A stretch of 64,000 nucleotides of DNA from Chryseobacterium sp. (lineage in GTDB: Bacteria > Bacteroidota > Bacteroidia > Flavobacteriales > Weeksellaceae), in the NCBI GenBank assembly GCA_031286615.1, contig JAITUA010000015.1, positions 124,001 through 188,000 of the forward strand, in the 5' to 3' direction. The position numbers were made by a program, and so were the translations under genes. Positions within the stretch are counted from its first letter, which is position 1. Every line of letters starts with the position of its first letter. This document shows positions 1-9,234 of the stretch, in pieces. The notes under the pieces are model-generated. The model did not search any database. It was not told the origin of the DNA and saw only the letters and a program-made list of their open reading frames with translations.

Positions 1-1104
1 AGGTTGTTCTATGATTTTACCGACTTCTGCACTTGGCGTGGCTTTATCAAAACTAAAACTCTTCCATCTTCCTTTCAGATAGTCGTCAGAGATCAGATAA
101 GAAGTTTTATCCTGAATAAAATCCGGGTCACCCATGTATTCTGCTCTGTCTGCAAAGGCTCTTCTTTCCGCTTCAGTCATGATCTGAACTGCTTTTGTAG
201 AGTTCTGCTGATATTTTTCAAGGTTTTCAAAACTTGCCATTCTTAGCATTTGTGCCAGAAGAACTCCACCGCTTGAAGGTAAAGGCATGGTTACCACATT
301 GCTCCCTTTGTATTCAAATTCAAGAGCTTTTCTCTCCGCAACCTTATAATTCTTAAGATCTTCCAGTGTTATGATTCCGTTGCCTCTTTTCATCTCAGCA
401 ACCAAAAGATCGGCTGTTTTTCCTTCATAAAAGCCTTTTGCTCCTAATTTCTGGATCAGTTTCAACGTTTCGGCCAGGTCTTTTTGAATTAATAAATCTC
501 CGGCTTTCCATGGAGAATCTTTTACAAAAATGATAGAAGATTTATTATGTTTCTGGAATTTTTCCCTTTGGTTGTTCAGCATTTCTGCTTCCTTATCTGT
601 AATAGCAAATCCTTTTTCCGCAAGGTCAATGGCAGGCTGAATAATCTTTTTCATAGGGAGTTTGCAGTATTTCAGAGTAGCAAAGAAACCTGCCACACTT
701 CCGGGAATACCCACCGCCAGTCTTCCGTTTTGAGAAAGATCAGTATTTGCTTTTCCTTTTTTATCAATGTACATATCCCTGGAAGCTTTTTTCGGAGCAG
801 TCTCTCTATAGTCCAGTGTGAATTTTTCCCCATTATTTTTTACACCTACTAAAAACCCACCACCCCCAATATTTCCTGCCTGAGGATATACTACAGCAAG
901 GGCATACTGTGTTGCTGTAACAGCATCATAGGCATTTCCGCCCATCTTTAAAATTTTGGCTCCCGCTTCACTGGCTAGCGGATGAGCAGAGACTACAACA
1001 CCTTTCTTTTTGACCTGTACTTCTTTGATAATGTTGATATCTGTGAATTGCGCCCAGCTAAGTTGAGCTGCCAACAGCATCGAAGCAATTAAAATCTTCT
1101 TCAT
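1..1104 (-). CDS. ggt: Gamma-glutamyltransferase, partial (C-terminal part beyond window)
   Basis: I translated the reverse strand from the ATG at 1104: the frame stays open for 368 codons to the window edge. It opens with a signal peptide (MKKILIASMLLAAQLSWAQ) and runs into the gamma-glutamyltransferase pattern: VVSAHPLASEAG, GGNAYDAV and GGGGFLVG, then LDYRETAP. The enzyme hydrolyses or transpeptidates gamma-glutamyl bonds such as those of glutathione in the periplasm. The self-cleavage Thr and small subunit, expected about 190 residues on, lie outside the window, so activity cannot be judged. A TAnnTTTG-type -7 element (TACTTTTG) lies at 1132-1125. Divergent to the TonB receptor. Confidence 0.93.
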   Translation of the reverse strand, partial: MKKILIASMLLAAQLSWAQFTDINIIKEVQVKKKGVVVSAHPLASEAGAKILKMGGNAYDAVTATQYALAVVYPQAGNIGGGGFLVGVKNNGEKFTLDYRETAPKKASRDMYIDKKGKANTDLSQNGRLAVGIPGSVAGFFATLKYCKLPMKKIIQPAIDLAEKGFAITDKEAEMLNNQREKFQKHNKSSIIFVKDSPWKAGDLLIQKDLAETLKLIQKLGAKGFYEGKTADLLVAEMKRGNGIITLEDLKNYKVAERKALEFEYKGSNVVTMPLPSSGGVLLAQMLRMASFENLEKYQQNSTKAVQIMTEAERRAFADRAEYMGDPDFIQDKTSYLISDDYLKGRWKSFSFDKATPSAEVGKIIEQP

Positions 1105-1292
1105 ATGATTGTTTTTTCTTGAAACAAAAGTATAGATTTTTTTCATGTAAATAATTGCCAATGATGAGTCTGAGAGGAATTTTCTGATATATTTTTATTT
1201 GTTAGTAAAATTTAAATTTAATTTACAATTATTTAGTAAATAATGAATTTTATTGTATTGTTTTTAATTAATATTGATTTTTAATGATTTAT

Positions 1293-1325
1293 TTGTTTTT
1301 ATTTTTATTTTATTTGTTACATTTG
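1293..1325 (+). promoter_or_regulatory. Bacteroidota-type promoter of the TonB-dependent receptor
   Basis: TTG at 1293-1295, 22 bases, then TACATTTG at 1318-1325, a full match to the TTG-N17-23-TAnnTTTG consensus of this phylum. Transcription would start near 1330, which excludes the in-frame ATG at 1284 and supports the start at 1338. Confidence 0.7.
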
Positions 1326-1337
1326 AAAAAAAAACCA

Positions 1338-4193
1338 ATGAGAAAAAAAAGCCAGAAAATTATTTCTTTGGGAGTCTTGTTTTTTGTTACTGTCAATGTA
1401 TATGGACAGACAAAAGATTCTGTAAATGTTAAAACAGTAGATGAAGTAAAGATCACGGTGGGTTCCAGAAATAAGAGCCGTGTTGCAACGGATACTCCAG
1501 TTCCTGTAGATGTTATTAATATAGGATCACAATCGGTACTAAGTCCTCAAACTGACCTTAACCAGATTTTGAACTATGCTGCACCTTCTTTTACTTCGAA
1601 TTCAACAACAGTAGCAGATGGAACGGATCATATTGACCCTGCACAACTGAGAGGACTGGGGCCGGATCAGGTTTTGGTTTTATTGAATGGGAAAAGAAGA
1701 CATACTTCATCCTTAGTTAATATTAATGGTTCTCCGGGAAGGGGCTCTGTAGGAACAGACCTTAATGCTATTCCCGCTTTTGCAATTGAAAGGCTGGAAG
1801 TTTTAAGGGATGGTGCCTCCGCACAATATGGTTCTGATGCAATTGCCGGGGTTATTAATGTAATCATGAAAAGAAGTACTAATACTTTTACATCGGCTAT
1901 TATGGCAGGAGGGTTTAATTCTAAAGGATCAAATGATCATTCCGGAGGATGGGATGGGGGAAAATACCAGTTGGACCTTAATTATGGTACTAGTATCGGA
2001 AAAAACGGGTTTATCAACTTTACGGGTAGCTTAATGAAGAGAGAGGATACAAGAAGAGCGAATGCAAATACATCTAATATTTTTAATGCCTATAATGCAA
2101 TAGAACAACGTGCTTTAGATAATGGAGTCAATATTTCCTCATTGTTTTCAAATATCAATAATACTCCGAATTCTAATCAGATACTGGATTATATTAAACA
2201 ATATTCTCAAAATGTCTCTTATTTTACCACGCCGCAATTGGCTCAGATTCAAAATGCTAATACTATTTCCGCAATGCAGGATGCACTGAAATTTGATGTT
2301 ACAAATAATGAGCTGGCTTACAGGGGATTGACTAGAAATGATTTTAATATGAGAGTAGGGCAATCCAAACTTACCAGCGGTCAGTTATTTGTCAATTCCG
2401 AATTTGAAATTACTTCCGGAATAAGAGGATATGCTTTTGGAGGCTATTCATACAGACATGGTAATGCTGCGGGATTTTACCGATCACCCAATCAGAACAG
2501 AACATCTACTTCTATTTATCCTAACGGCTTTTTACCGGAAATTGCCTCTGACGTTATTGATGTCTCTTTTTCTGCCGGTTTTAAAGGGAAATTAGGAAAA
2601 ATAAATTATGATATCAGTAATACTTTTGGAAAGAATAGCTTTGATTATACGATCGAAAATACTGCTAATGCCAGTATGAAATATCCAAGTAAAACCAGTT
2701 TTGATGCAGGTGGACTTGGTTTTTCGCAAAATACCATCAATGCAGATTTTGATACAAAAGTGGATTGGCTGAAAGGATTTAATATAGCTTTTGGCGGAGA
2801 AGCAAGATTTGAAAATTTTAAAATTACAAATGGAGAAGAATCTTCATGGGCGCTTTATGATATAAATGGAGCGATTCAAACACCTGCAACTCCGGCAAAT
2901 ATGAAACCTACAGATTTCTTAGGGAACAGCAGGCCGGGAGGTTCTCAGGTTTTTCCAGGTTTCAGACCGGAAAATGCTTTAAGCAAAGGCAGAAGTTCCG
3001 TAGCTCTTTACACCGATACAGAATTGGATATTACAGATAAATGGCTTGTAAGCACTGCTTTACGCTATGAAAATTATTCAGATTTTGGATCTACATTTAA
3101 TTATAAATTAGCTACCCGGTATAAGATCACGGAAAATCTTAATTTCAGAGCTGCTCACTCTACAGGATTCAGAGCTCCTTCCTTGCAGCAGATGTACTTT
3201 AATTCTACTTCTACACAATTTGTGGGCGGAAATCCTTTTGAAGTAGGTACTTTTTCCAATGATTCCAATGCGGCTAAGATTTTAGGAATTCCACAGTTGA
3301 AGCAGGAAGAATCGAAAAGTTTTTCTGCTGGTTTTACAGCTAAATTTCCAGTGGCTAAGCTTAGCGTAACTTTAGATGGTTACTATATCAGAGTGAACAA
3401 CAGAGTAGTTCTTACTGACCAGTTTTCAAGACCATCAGGAACATATGCAGATGGAACTCCTTTAAGAAATTTACAGGTTGCTTTTGATGCGGCAAATGCT
3501 ACGGCAGCTACATTTTTTGCTAACTCCATTGATACTCAAACAAAAGGAATTGAAGGGGTGATCTCTCACAAAGCTCAGATAGGAAATGTTTCCCTGAATT
3601 CAGATTTAGCAGTTACTGTTTCTAAAACAAACAGGGTTGGAGATATTCACGGTTCGGATATTTTAATAAAGGCTGGGCAAATCAACAGCTATTATTCTGA
3701 GGCTAGCAGGGTTTATCTGGAAGAAGCAATCCCGAGATTTAAAGCTTCTTTAAATAATTCACTGGAATTTAATAAGTTCAGTGTATTACTGAGAAATGTA
3801 TTCTTTGGTAAAGTTACAGATCCTAATGTGGTGGATGTAAACGGAGATGGGATTGTTCAGGCTCAGGTAATTAATGGGCAGGCTGTAGAAATAGAACATC
3901 CGGTTTTGGGAGGAAAAGTAATAACAGATTTTTCTATTGGATATAATTTTTCAAAAACATTTAAACTGACAATAGGTGCAAATAATATTTTCGATATTTA
4001 TCCTAGTCAGAATTATGGACCTGTAACGGCTAGGAGGGCAACTGGTGTAGATGGTGGCGGAAATGTTGTTTATTCTGCTACTCCAAGTACAATCGATTTG
4101 TCAAATTCCAATCAGTTTGTGTATTCCCGAAATGTTTCTCAGTTTGGAATGAACGGAAGATTCCTTTTTGCCAGAATGAATCTTAATTTTTAA
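1338..4193 (+). CDS. TonB-dependent outer-membrane receptor
   Basis: Outer-membrane beta-barrel transporter of 951 residues. An ATG at 1284 is in frame but lies upstream of the promoter; the ATG at 1338 gives a clean signal peptide (MRKKSQKIISLGVLFFVTVNVYG|Q). A TonB box-like stretch (VDEVKITVGS) is followed by the plug domain, with LRGLGPDQVLVLLNGKRRH and the plug end RDGASAQYGSDAIAGVINV. The barrel ends in the aromatic FARMNLNF. It has no N-terminal carboxypeptidase-like domain and no SusD neighbour, so it is a stand-alone receptor. The substrate is unknown; no siderophore or vitamin gene adjoins it. Closed by a hairpin terminator. Confidence 0.9.
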   Translation: MRKKSQKIISLGVLFFVTVNVYGQTKDSVNVKTVDEVKITVGSRNKSRVATDTPVPVDVINIGSQSVLSPQTDLNQILNYAAPSFTSNSTTVADGTDHIDPAQLRGLGPDQVLVLLNGKRRHTSSLVNINGSPGRGSVGTDLNAIPAFAIERLEVLRDGASAQYGSDAIAGVINVIMKRSTNTFTSAIMAGGFNSKGSNDHSGGWDGGKYQLDLNYGTSIGKNGFINFTGSLMKREDTRRANANTSNIFNAYNAIEQRALDNGVNISSLFSNINNTPNSNQILDYIKQYSQNVSYFTTPQLAQIQNANTISAMQDALKFDVTNNELAYRGLTRNDFNMRVGQSKLTSGQLFVNSEFEITSGIRGYAFGGYSYRHGNAAGFYRSPNQNRTSTSIYPNGFLPEIASDVIDVSFSAGFKGKLGKINYDISNTFGKNSFDYTIENTANASMKYPSKTSFDAGGLGFSQNTINADFDTKVDWLKGFNIAFGGEARFENFKITNGEESSWALYDINGAIQTPATPANMKPTDFLGNSRPGGSQVFPGFRPENALSKGRSSVALYTDTELDITDKWLVSTALRYENYSDFGSTFNYKLATRYKITENLNFRAAHSTGFRAPSLQQMYFNSTSTQFVGGNPFEVGTFSNDSNAAKILGIPQLKQEESKSFSAGFTAKFPVAKLSVTLDGYYIRVNNRVVLTDQFSRPSGTYADGTPLRNLQVAFDAANATAATFFANSIDTQTKGIEGVISHKAQIGNVSLNSDLAVTVSKTNRVGDIHGSDILIKAGQINSYYSEASRVYLEEAIPRFKASLNNSLEFNKFSVLLRNVFFGKVTDPNVVDVNGDGIVQAQVINGQAVEIEHPVLGGKVITDFSIGYNFSKTFKLTIGANNIFDIYPSQNYGPVTARRATGVDGGGNVVYSATPSTIDLSNSNQFVYSRNVSQFGMNGRFLFARMNLNF

Positions 4194-4214
4194 TCATATT
4201 TTTCTTAAAATTAT

Positions 4215-4243
4215 AAAAGGTGCGCGAAAGTGTACCTTTTTTA
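4215..4243 (+). terminator. Rho-independent terminator after the TonB receptor
   Basis: AAAAGGTGCGC, loop GAAA, GTGTACCTTTT then T residues. The 11-bp stem includes two G-U pairs. Confidence 0.7.
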
Positions 4244-4296
4244 TTATGGTTGGCATGTTTTTTTTACTTTTGTACAATTCTAAAAAAATCTGAAAA

Positions 4297-5262
4297 ATGG
4301 AATCCTATACGGAAAGAATACTGATTACAGGTGCCTTGGGACAAATTGGTACCGAACTTACGAACAGACTTGTTGAAATCCACGGAGCGGAAAATGTTGT
4401 TGCTTCAGGATTGGACAGATGGCAGGAAGGGATTACTTCTGCCGGACACTATGAAAGAATGGATGTTACCAATACACAATTGGTAAGACAGGTGATTCAT
4501 GATTATGAAATTACTACAGTGTATCATTTGGCTTCACTTTTATCCGGGACTTCGGAAAAGCAGCCTATTTTTGCCTGGAAACTAAATCTTGAGCCACTGC
4601 TTCATTTTTGTGAAATGGCGAAAGAAGGGCTTCTTAAAAAGATCTTCTGGCCAAGTTCTATCGCTGTATTTGGAAAAGGAATTCCAAAACATGATGTGGG
4701 ACAGGATGTCGTGTTGAATCCGACAACGGTTTACGGGATCTCCAAAATGGCAGGGGAGAAGTGGTGCGAATACTATTTCGATAAATATGGTGTAGATGTA
4801 AGAAGTATCAGATATCCTGGATTGATCTCATGGAAAACTCCGGCAGGAGGTGGAACTACTGACTATGCTGTTGAGATTTTCTATAAAGCAATTGAAGATG
4901 GAAAATATACAAGTTTCATTTCCGAAGATACAGGAATGCCGATGTTGTATATGGATGATGCCATCAATGCAACCTTGAAATTAATGGACGCTCCGAAAGA
5001 AAGTTTATCTGTTCGTTCTTCTTATAATTTAGGAGGAATGTCATTTACTCCAAAAGAACTGGCAGCAGAAATCAAGAAAGAAATTCCAGATTTTGCTATT
5101 GATTATAACCCGGATTTCAGACAGGCAATTGCAGATTCATGGCCGGCTTCTATTGATGATTCAGTTGCTAAAAAAGACTGGGGTCTCACTTATGATTTCG
5201 GAATTTCTGAAATGACAAAAGATATGATCAAAAATCTAAAGGTAAAATTAAGTAAGGATTAA
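4297..5262 (+). CDS. L-threonine 3-dehydrogenase, SDR (epimerase-like) type
   Basis: A 321-residue extended short-chain dehydrogenase. The NAD Rossmann motif GALGQIG is at residues 12-18, the catalytic Ser at 120/121, and the Y146-x3-K150 pair lies in VYGISKMAGE. The stretches YPGLISWKTPAGGGTTDYA and MPMLYMDDAINA are characteristic of the SDR-type threonine dehydrogenase described from Flavobacterium and Cytophaga, and differ from the zinc MDR enzyme of E. coli. It would oxidise L-threonine to 2-amino-3-ketobutyrate in the cytosol. No kbl (ligase) gene lies next to it. A related NAD-dependent epimerase is the alternative, but these signature segments argue against that. Confidence 0.85.
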   Translation: MESYTERILITGALGQIGTELTNRLVEIHGAENVVASGLDRWQEGITSAGHYERMDVTNTQLVRQVIHDYEITTVYHLASLLSGTSEKQPIFAWKLNLEPLLHFCEMAKEGLLKKIFWPSSIAVFGKGIPKHDVGQDVVLNPTTVYGISKMAGEKWCEYYFDKYGVDVRSIRYPGLISWKTPAGGGTTDYAVEIFYKAIEDGKYTSFISEDTGMPMLYMDDAINATLKLMDAPKESLSVRSSYNLGGMSFTPKELAAEIKKEIPDFAIDYNPDFRQAIADSWPASIDDSVAKKDWGLTYDFGISEMTKDMIKNLKVKLSKD

Positions 5263-5346
5263 TAATGTAAAGTTTTACTTTAATTATTAATTATTTTAAC
5301 ATCTGATTTTTAATATTTTATAGAATTTATATAAATTTTAATTTAA

Positions 5347-6099
5347 ATGGTATTGTTAACTTTTAACATCACGTGTATTGAAGCTGAAGTAAAAAATGGC
5401 TCTCAAATTACTGATGATGAGCGTTTAAAAATTATAGAAAATAATACCAGAGCAATTCTTAGAATTTTAGATATTCATGATATCAAATCAAGTTTTTTCG
5501 TAGAGATTTCTCTTGTCGGAAAACTTCAAAATTTAATAAAAGCAATTTCATCCAAAGGGCATGAAATTGCTTTTTATAATAAAGACTCAACTCCTGAAGA
5601 AATTGAAAATGCCAAAAAGAATATTCAGGATCTTCTGGAAAAACAGATCAGAGGAATTCGTCAGAAAGATGTAAAAGTTTCACAGGAAATTTTGAAGCTG
5701 ATGGAATTTAATTATGTTTCCAATATAGATAATGCTAATATTCTTTTTCCTTTCAAAAGACTTAAAAGAGATACGGAAATTACAGAAGAGGATGGGCTGA
5801 GTATTGTCCCGGAAAGTATCTCTCCTTACAGTCAGCTTCCCTATAATGATTTCGTATTTCAGATCCTGCCGATGAAGTATTACCAAAATATGGTTCTGGA
5901 AACATTGCAGAATGAAGAATTTGTATTGATCTATCTGAACACATGGCAGTTTACAGATTTTAAGAAATACCCTTTTGATATTCCTTTTTACAGAAGCTTA
6001 TTTTCGGGCAAAAAAATGGAGGACAAACTAGATGCCCTCCTTACTTTTCTCAATGACCGGGAAATGGCTACTTCCCGTATGAAAGATTATATTTTTTAG
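5347..6099 (+). CDS. Polysaccharide-deacetylase-like protein with degenerate active site
   Basis: A 250-residue protein with the layout of the NodB/polysaccharide deacetylase family (DUF3473-like group): an N-terminal beta strand, SSFFVEISLVG, a GHEIAFYN motif, a GIRQ strand where active members have RaP, and EFVLIYLNTWQF in place of the late HPWE strand. Key metal and catalytic residues look lost: the TFD motif is TFN (residues 5-7), the HxxxH around GHEI is absent, and the Arg-Ala-Pro segment is altered. There is no signal peptide. It may be a non-catalytic fold member. Upstream is AT-rich with no clear promoter; the 6100-6218 gap has degenerate repeats. Confidence 0.6.
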   Translation: MVLLTFNITCIEAEVKNGSQITDDERLKIIENNTRAILRILDIHDIKSSFFVEISLVGKLQNLIKAISSKGHEIAFYNKDSTPEEIENAKKNIQDLLEKQIRGIRQKDVKVSQEILKLMEFNYVSNIDNANILFPFKRLKRDTEITEEDGLSIVPESISPYSQLPYNDFVFQILPMKYYQNMVLETLQNEEFVLIYLNTWQFTDFKKYPFDIPFYRSLFSGKKMEDKLDALLTFLNDREMATSRMKDYIF

Positions 6100-6149
6100 G
6101 TGATAGGTGTTAGCTTGAAGGGATTAGGGAGAACTATTTCTCGAGATAA

Positions 6150-6212
6150 ATAATAATTCAATTTCTAAACCTCTGACATTAACTCTAAACCCTAAACTTT
6201 AAACCTTGAACT
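6150..6212. repeat. Degenerate short-unit intergenic repeat
   Basis: A run of imperfect 7-10 base units such as CTCTAAACC, CTAAACTTT and AAACCTTGAAC. Similar runs lie near 19500-19580 and 52318-52350 (opposite orientation). Confidence 0.6.
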
Positions 6213-6218
6213 TCTCAA

Positions 6219-7424
6219 CTAGCTTAGTTCAAAAAGAGTGATTTCCGGCAATACGCCCACTCTCCCCGGATATCCCAATACTCCGAACCCTCTGTTTACA
6301 TACAGTAGTTTTCCTTCGCTTTCGTATAAATCGGCCCATTTTGGGTATCGGTACTGAACAGGTGACCATTTTACATTTTTAAGATCAAGTCCAAACTGCA
6401 TCCCATGCGTGTGCCCTGAAAGCGTCAGATGGATATTTGCAGGGTGTTTTTTCACCACATAATCAAAATGGGTAGGGTCATGACTCATTAATATTTTTGT
6501 GGCGGATTCCGGTACGTTTTTTAAAGCATCATCAATCTTTCCGAATTGAGGAAATGGTTTTAATCCCCAGTTTTCAACCCCCAGAATGTAAAGTTGTTCT
6601 CCGTTTCTTTCGATAACTCTGTGCTCGTTTCTCAGCATATCAAAACCTGCCTGCTTTTCATAACCAATCAAGGTGTCAAGGTTTTTTTTCTTAGCTGCAG
6701 GCGACTCCCAGGATACGTAATCTCCGTAATCGTGGTTTCCTAATACCGCAAACTTGCCGTCTTTAGCCTGAATTTTTGAAAATAAAGGAATAAAAGGTTT
6801 GAACTCATCCGCAACGTTATTAACCATATCTCCGGTGAATAATACAAGGTCGGGTTTTTGTTCGTTAATAAGATCTATTGCATGTTGTAATTTGCTGGGA
6901 TCGGAGAAGCTTCCACTGTGGACGTCAGAGATCTGGATGATTTTATATCCTTTGAAACTTTTTGGGAGATTATTGAATTTTACCCTTACTCGTCTTACGG
7001 TGTGGCGGTACTTACCAAAAGTAATCCCGTCTATGAAAAGAGCGGAAAGAACGCCTCCCATTCCCAAACCTACGATGCTTAGGAATTTCCTTCTTTCCGG
7101 GAAGAAATTTTCCGAAGATTTGGTAAAGCCGACCAGGTATCCTCCGGTTCTGAAAATATCATCAATTAATAAAAACAGAACTACAAAAATTTTAGGAAGA
7201 ATGAAAATCAAAAATAACGAGATCATAATCTGAGCCCTTACCATACTTCTGTCGGATCTTTGGAGATGAGTAACTTCGTAAGCGAAAATCCCATACACGG
7301 CTAATGAAAGTACCCAATATCCGATTCTTATCCATGAATTGTCAGTGAGTGTTCTGATAGCCTGATAAATATAAACTTCCAAAAAAAGGAAGATTCCAGC
7401 GATAATTAAAAAATTCTTTTGCAT
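6219..7424 (-). CDS. Membrane-anchored metallophosphoesterase
   Basis: About 401 residues from the ATG at 7424, preferred over 7445 because translation from it begins directly in a membrane segment (MQKNFLIIAGIFLFLEV). The first ~130 residues hold several hydrophobic helices, followed by a twin-arginine-like RRKFLSIVGLG. The calcineurin-like phosphoesterase domain follows: QISDVHSG, LFTGDMVNN, VLGNHDYGD, SHDPTHF and LSGHTHGMQ give the full set of Asp, Asn and His metal ligands. It resembles YkuE/YaeI-type lipid or nucleotide phosphohydrolases. Substrate unknown. The catalytic domain is probably on the outer face of the inner membrane. Confidence 0.88.
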   Translation of the reverse strand: MQKNFLIIAGIFLFLEVYIYQAIRTLTDNSWIRIGYWVLSLAVYGIFAYEVTHLQRSDRSMVRAQIMISLFLIFILPKIFVVLFLLIDDIFRTGGYLVGFTKSSENFFPERRKFLSIVGLGMGGVLSALFIDGITFGKYRHTVRRVRVKFNNLPKSFKGYKIIQISDVHSGSFSDPSKLQHAIDLINEQKPDLVLFTGDMVNNVADEFKPFIPLFSKIQAKDGKFAVLGNHDYGDYVSWESPAAKKKNLDTLIGYEKQAGFDMLRNEHRVIERNGEQLYILGVENWGLKPFPQFGKIDDALKNVPESATKILMSHDPTHFDYVVKKHPANIHLTLSGHTHGMQFGLDLKNVKWSPVQYRYPKWADLYESEGKLLYVNRGFGVLGYPGRVGVLPEITLFELS

Positions 7425-7492
7425 GTTCTGATAAAAAAAGCACAAAGAATAACTTCCCTGTGCTTTTATATTTTTTTTGTTTATTAAATATT

Positions 7493-8560
7493 TTAAGGAA
7501 ATCTGTAAACGAGCGCATTGATGTTCATTCCGGCACCTACCGAAGTCATCACAATGTTCCCTTTTTCTTTAAACGATTGACCTGCCATTTTTCCTTTAAT
7601 TATTAAATCATACATGGTAGGAATTGTTGCTACAGAGGTATTTCCAAGATCCTGAATCGTCATAGGAGAGATTGCGTGATCGTATTCTTTGATGTCATAC
7701 AGCCTGTGAAGTCTTTCAATCATAGCGTAATCCATTTTCGCGTTTGCCTGGTGGATTAAGATTTTATCTATATCTTCAATAGAAAGACCTGCATCTGTAA
7801 TGGTATCTTTGATCGCAACCGGTACGTTCTTAAGAGCGTATTCATAAATTTTTCTTCCCAGCATTCTTACATATAAACGTTTCTGATCTACTTCTTTGTT
7901 GATAGAAGGCTGGTTTTCAAGGTAATTTAATTCCGGACCATTGTCACAGATTGTATTGTGAGCAATAATTCCTACATTTTCTTCGTTAGTTGCTTTTACC
8001 ACTACTGCTCCGGCACCGTCTGCAAAGATCATTCTGTTTCTGTCATGTGGATCTGTTACACGGCTTAATGTTTCACCTCCAATAACAAGAACTGTTTTTG
8101 CTACTTTAGCTTTGATAAGATTGTCAGCCAAAATCATAGCTTCCACCCATCCTGGACATCCGAAAAGCATATCATATGTTACGCATTTTCTGTTTTTGAT
8201 TCCCAGTTTATTCTTTACTCTTGCTGCCATTGTAGGCATGAAATCAGCGTATCCGTTTTCAGTAACTTCCCCGAAATTGCTTGCATAGATGATATAATCC
8301 AATTCCTCGCCGTCTACTTTTGCATCCTCAAGGGCAATTTTTGCAGCTTCATAACCGATTTGTGAGTTGGAAAGATCATCCTCAATGAATCTCCTGTTTT
8401 CGATTTCTGTAATCTCTACAAATTTCGCAATGGTCTCTTCCACAGGCTTTTCAATCTTTACTCCGTCCTCTGTATAGAACTCGGAATTCATGAAGTAATC
8501 TCTACCAATAACTCTGTTCGGAATATAAGATCCAGAGCCAATAATGATCGTATTCGGCAT
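7493..8560 (-). CDS. 3-oxoacyl-ACP synthase III family protein (FabH-like)
   Basis: A 355-residue thiolase-fold ketosynthase. The Cys-His-Asn triad is intact: C135 in LFGCPGW, H270 in LIHQANAK and N307 in LGNTSVA; the C-terminal SVGAGMNINALVY matches the FabH glycine-rich end. It is about 35 residues longer than FabH from E. coli. It could start fatty acid or polyketide chains by condensing an acyl-CoA with malonyl-ACP, but no fab or acyl carrier gene adjoins it, so primer specificity is open. A TAACTTTG -7 element lies at 8594-8587 on this strand, 26 bases before the ATG. Confidence 0.87.
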   Translation of the reverse strand: MPNTIIIGSGSYIPNRVIGRDYFMNSEFYTEDGVKIEKPVEETIAKFVEITEIENRRFIEDDLSNSQIGYEAAKIALEDAKVDGEELDYIIYASNFGEVTENGYADFMPTMAARVKNKLGIKNRKCVTYDMLFGCPGWVEAMILADNLIKAKVAKTVLVIGGETLSRVTDPHDRNRMIFADGAGAVVVKATNEENVGIIAHNTICDNGPELNYLENQPSINKEVDQKRLYVRMLGRKIYEYALKNVPVAIKDTITDAGLSIEDIDKILIHQANAKMDYAMIERLHRLYDIKEYDHAISPMTIQDLGNTSVATIPTMYDLIIKGKMAGQSFKEKGNIVMTSVGAGMNINALVYRFP

Positions 8561-8661
8561 TCGTTTATATGATTTTTTTAAAGATGCAAAGTTAATAATT
8601 AATATTAATAACGGAGAATTAAAAATATTATTAAATTTGCAAAAATTGTACTTTACAATCT

Positions 8662-9231
8662 ATGAAAAACAACTCGTCCTTAAAAGGCTTACTTATTGCA
8701 GCTGTGGCGTTTATCGTTGCCTTTGGGATCTACTTCCTTTTTTTAGCCAAGAAGAATTATTATGTTGTAGATAATCCTACCCCGAATACGTATTACTTTA
8801 AGATCAATAACGGATCTGAAGGAATCATCTCTGCCGGGCAGTATGTGCATGTGGATTTGAATAAAGGGAAAAACTCTATTCAGGTTTTTGATCAGAACAA
8901 AAAAATGCTGTATGATTCAGCATTTGAAGTGAATAAACTTCGTGGTCTGATTAATATTACTCATCAGGATTACTATGTAAATGATCAATACTACGGATAT
9001 AATCTTAAAAAAGATTCGTTACTGGCCAACCTTGATAAAACGGTCATTGACGGAAAGGATTATTACGGAGGAGCCAGACGCTTCAATAAGCTTTACACAG
9101 AAGATTTTTATTACAATGTGGATGAAGACTATGACAAAGTGATCAAGAATATCCAGAAAGTGGAATCCCGGTCTAAAATCTTCAGAAAGCAGGATTACCT
9201 AAATTATTATAAAGAATATTACAAGTTTTAA
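8662..9231 (+). CDS. Conserved membrane-anchored protein of unknown function
   Basis: I do not recognise a family. It has 189 residues: a short basic N-terminus, one membrane helix at about residues 9-29 (LLIAAVAFIVAFGIYFLFLA), then a tyrosine-rich extracytoplasmic domain with an early beta-rich part and a charged C-terminus ending YYKEYYKF. A TAAATTTG -7 element lies at 8632-8639. The stop is three bases before the TTG start of ubiE, and porT follows four bases after ubiE, so it is transcribed with a quinone-synthesis gene and a type IX secretion gene. That position makes an envelope role plausible, but this is inference only. Confidence 0.8.
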   Translation: MKNNSSLKGLLIAAVAFIVAFGIYFLFLAKKNYYVVDNPTPNTYYFKINNGSEGIISAGQYVHVDLNKGKNSIQVFDQNKKMLYDSAFEVNKLRGLINITHQDYYVNDQYYGYNLKKDSLLANLDKTVIDGKDYYGGARRFNKLYTEDFYYNVDEDYDKVIKNIQKVESRSKIFRKQDYLNYYKEYYKF

Positions 9232-9234
9232 GTT

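Noticed and set aside
1284-1337. Upstream start of the TonB receptor
   Set aside because: The promoter at 1293-1325 lies after this ATG and the signal peptide begins at 1338.
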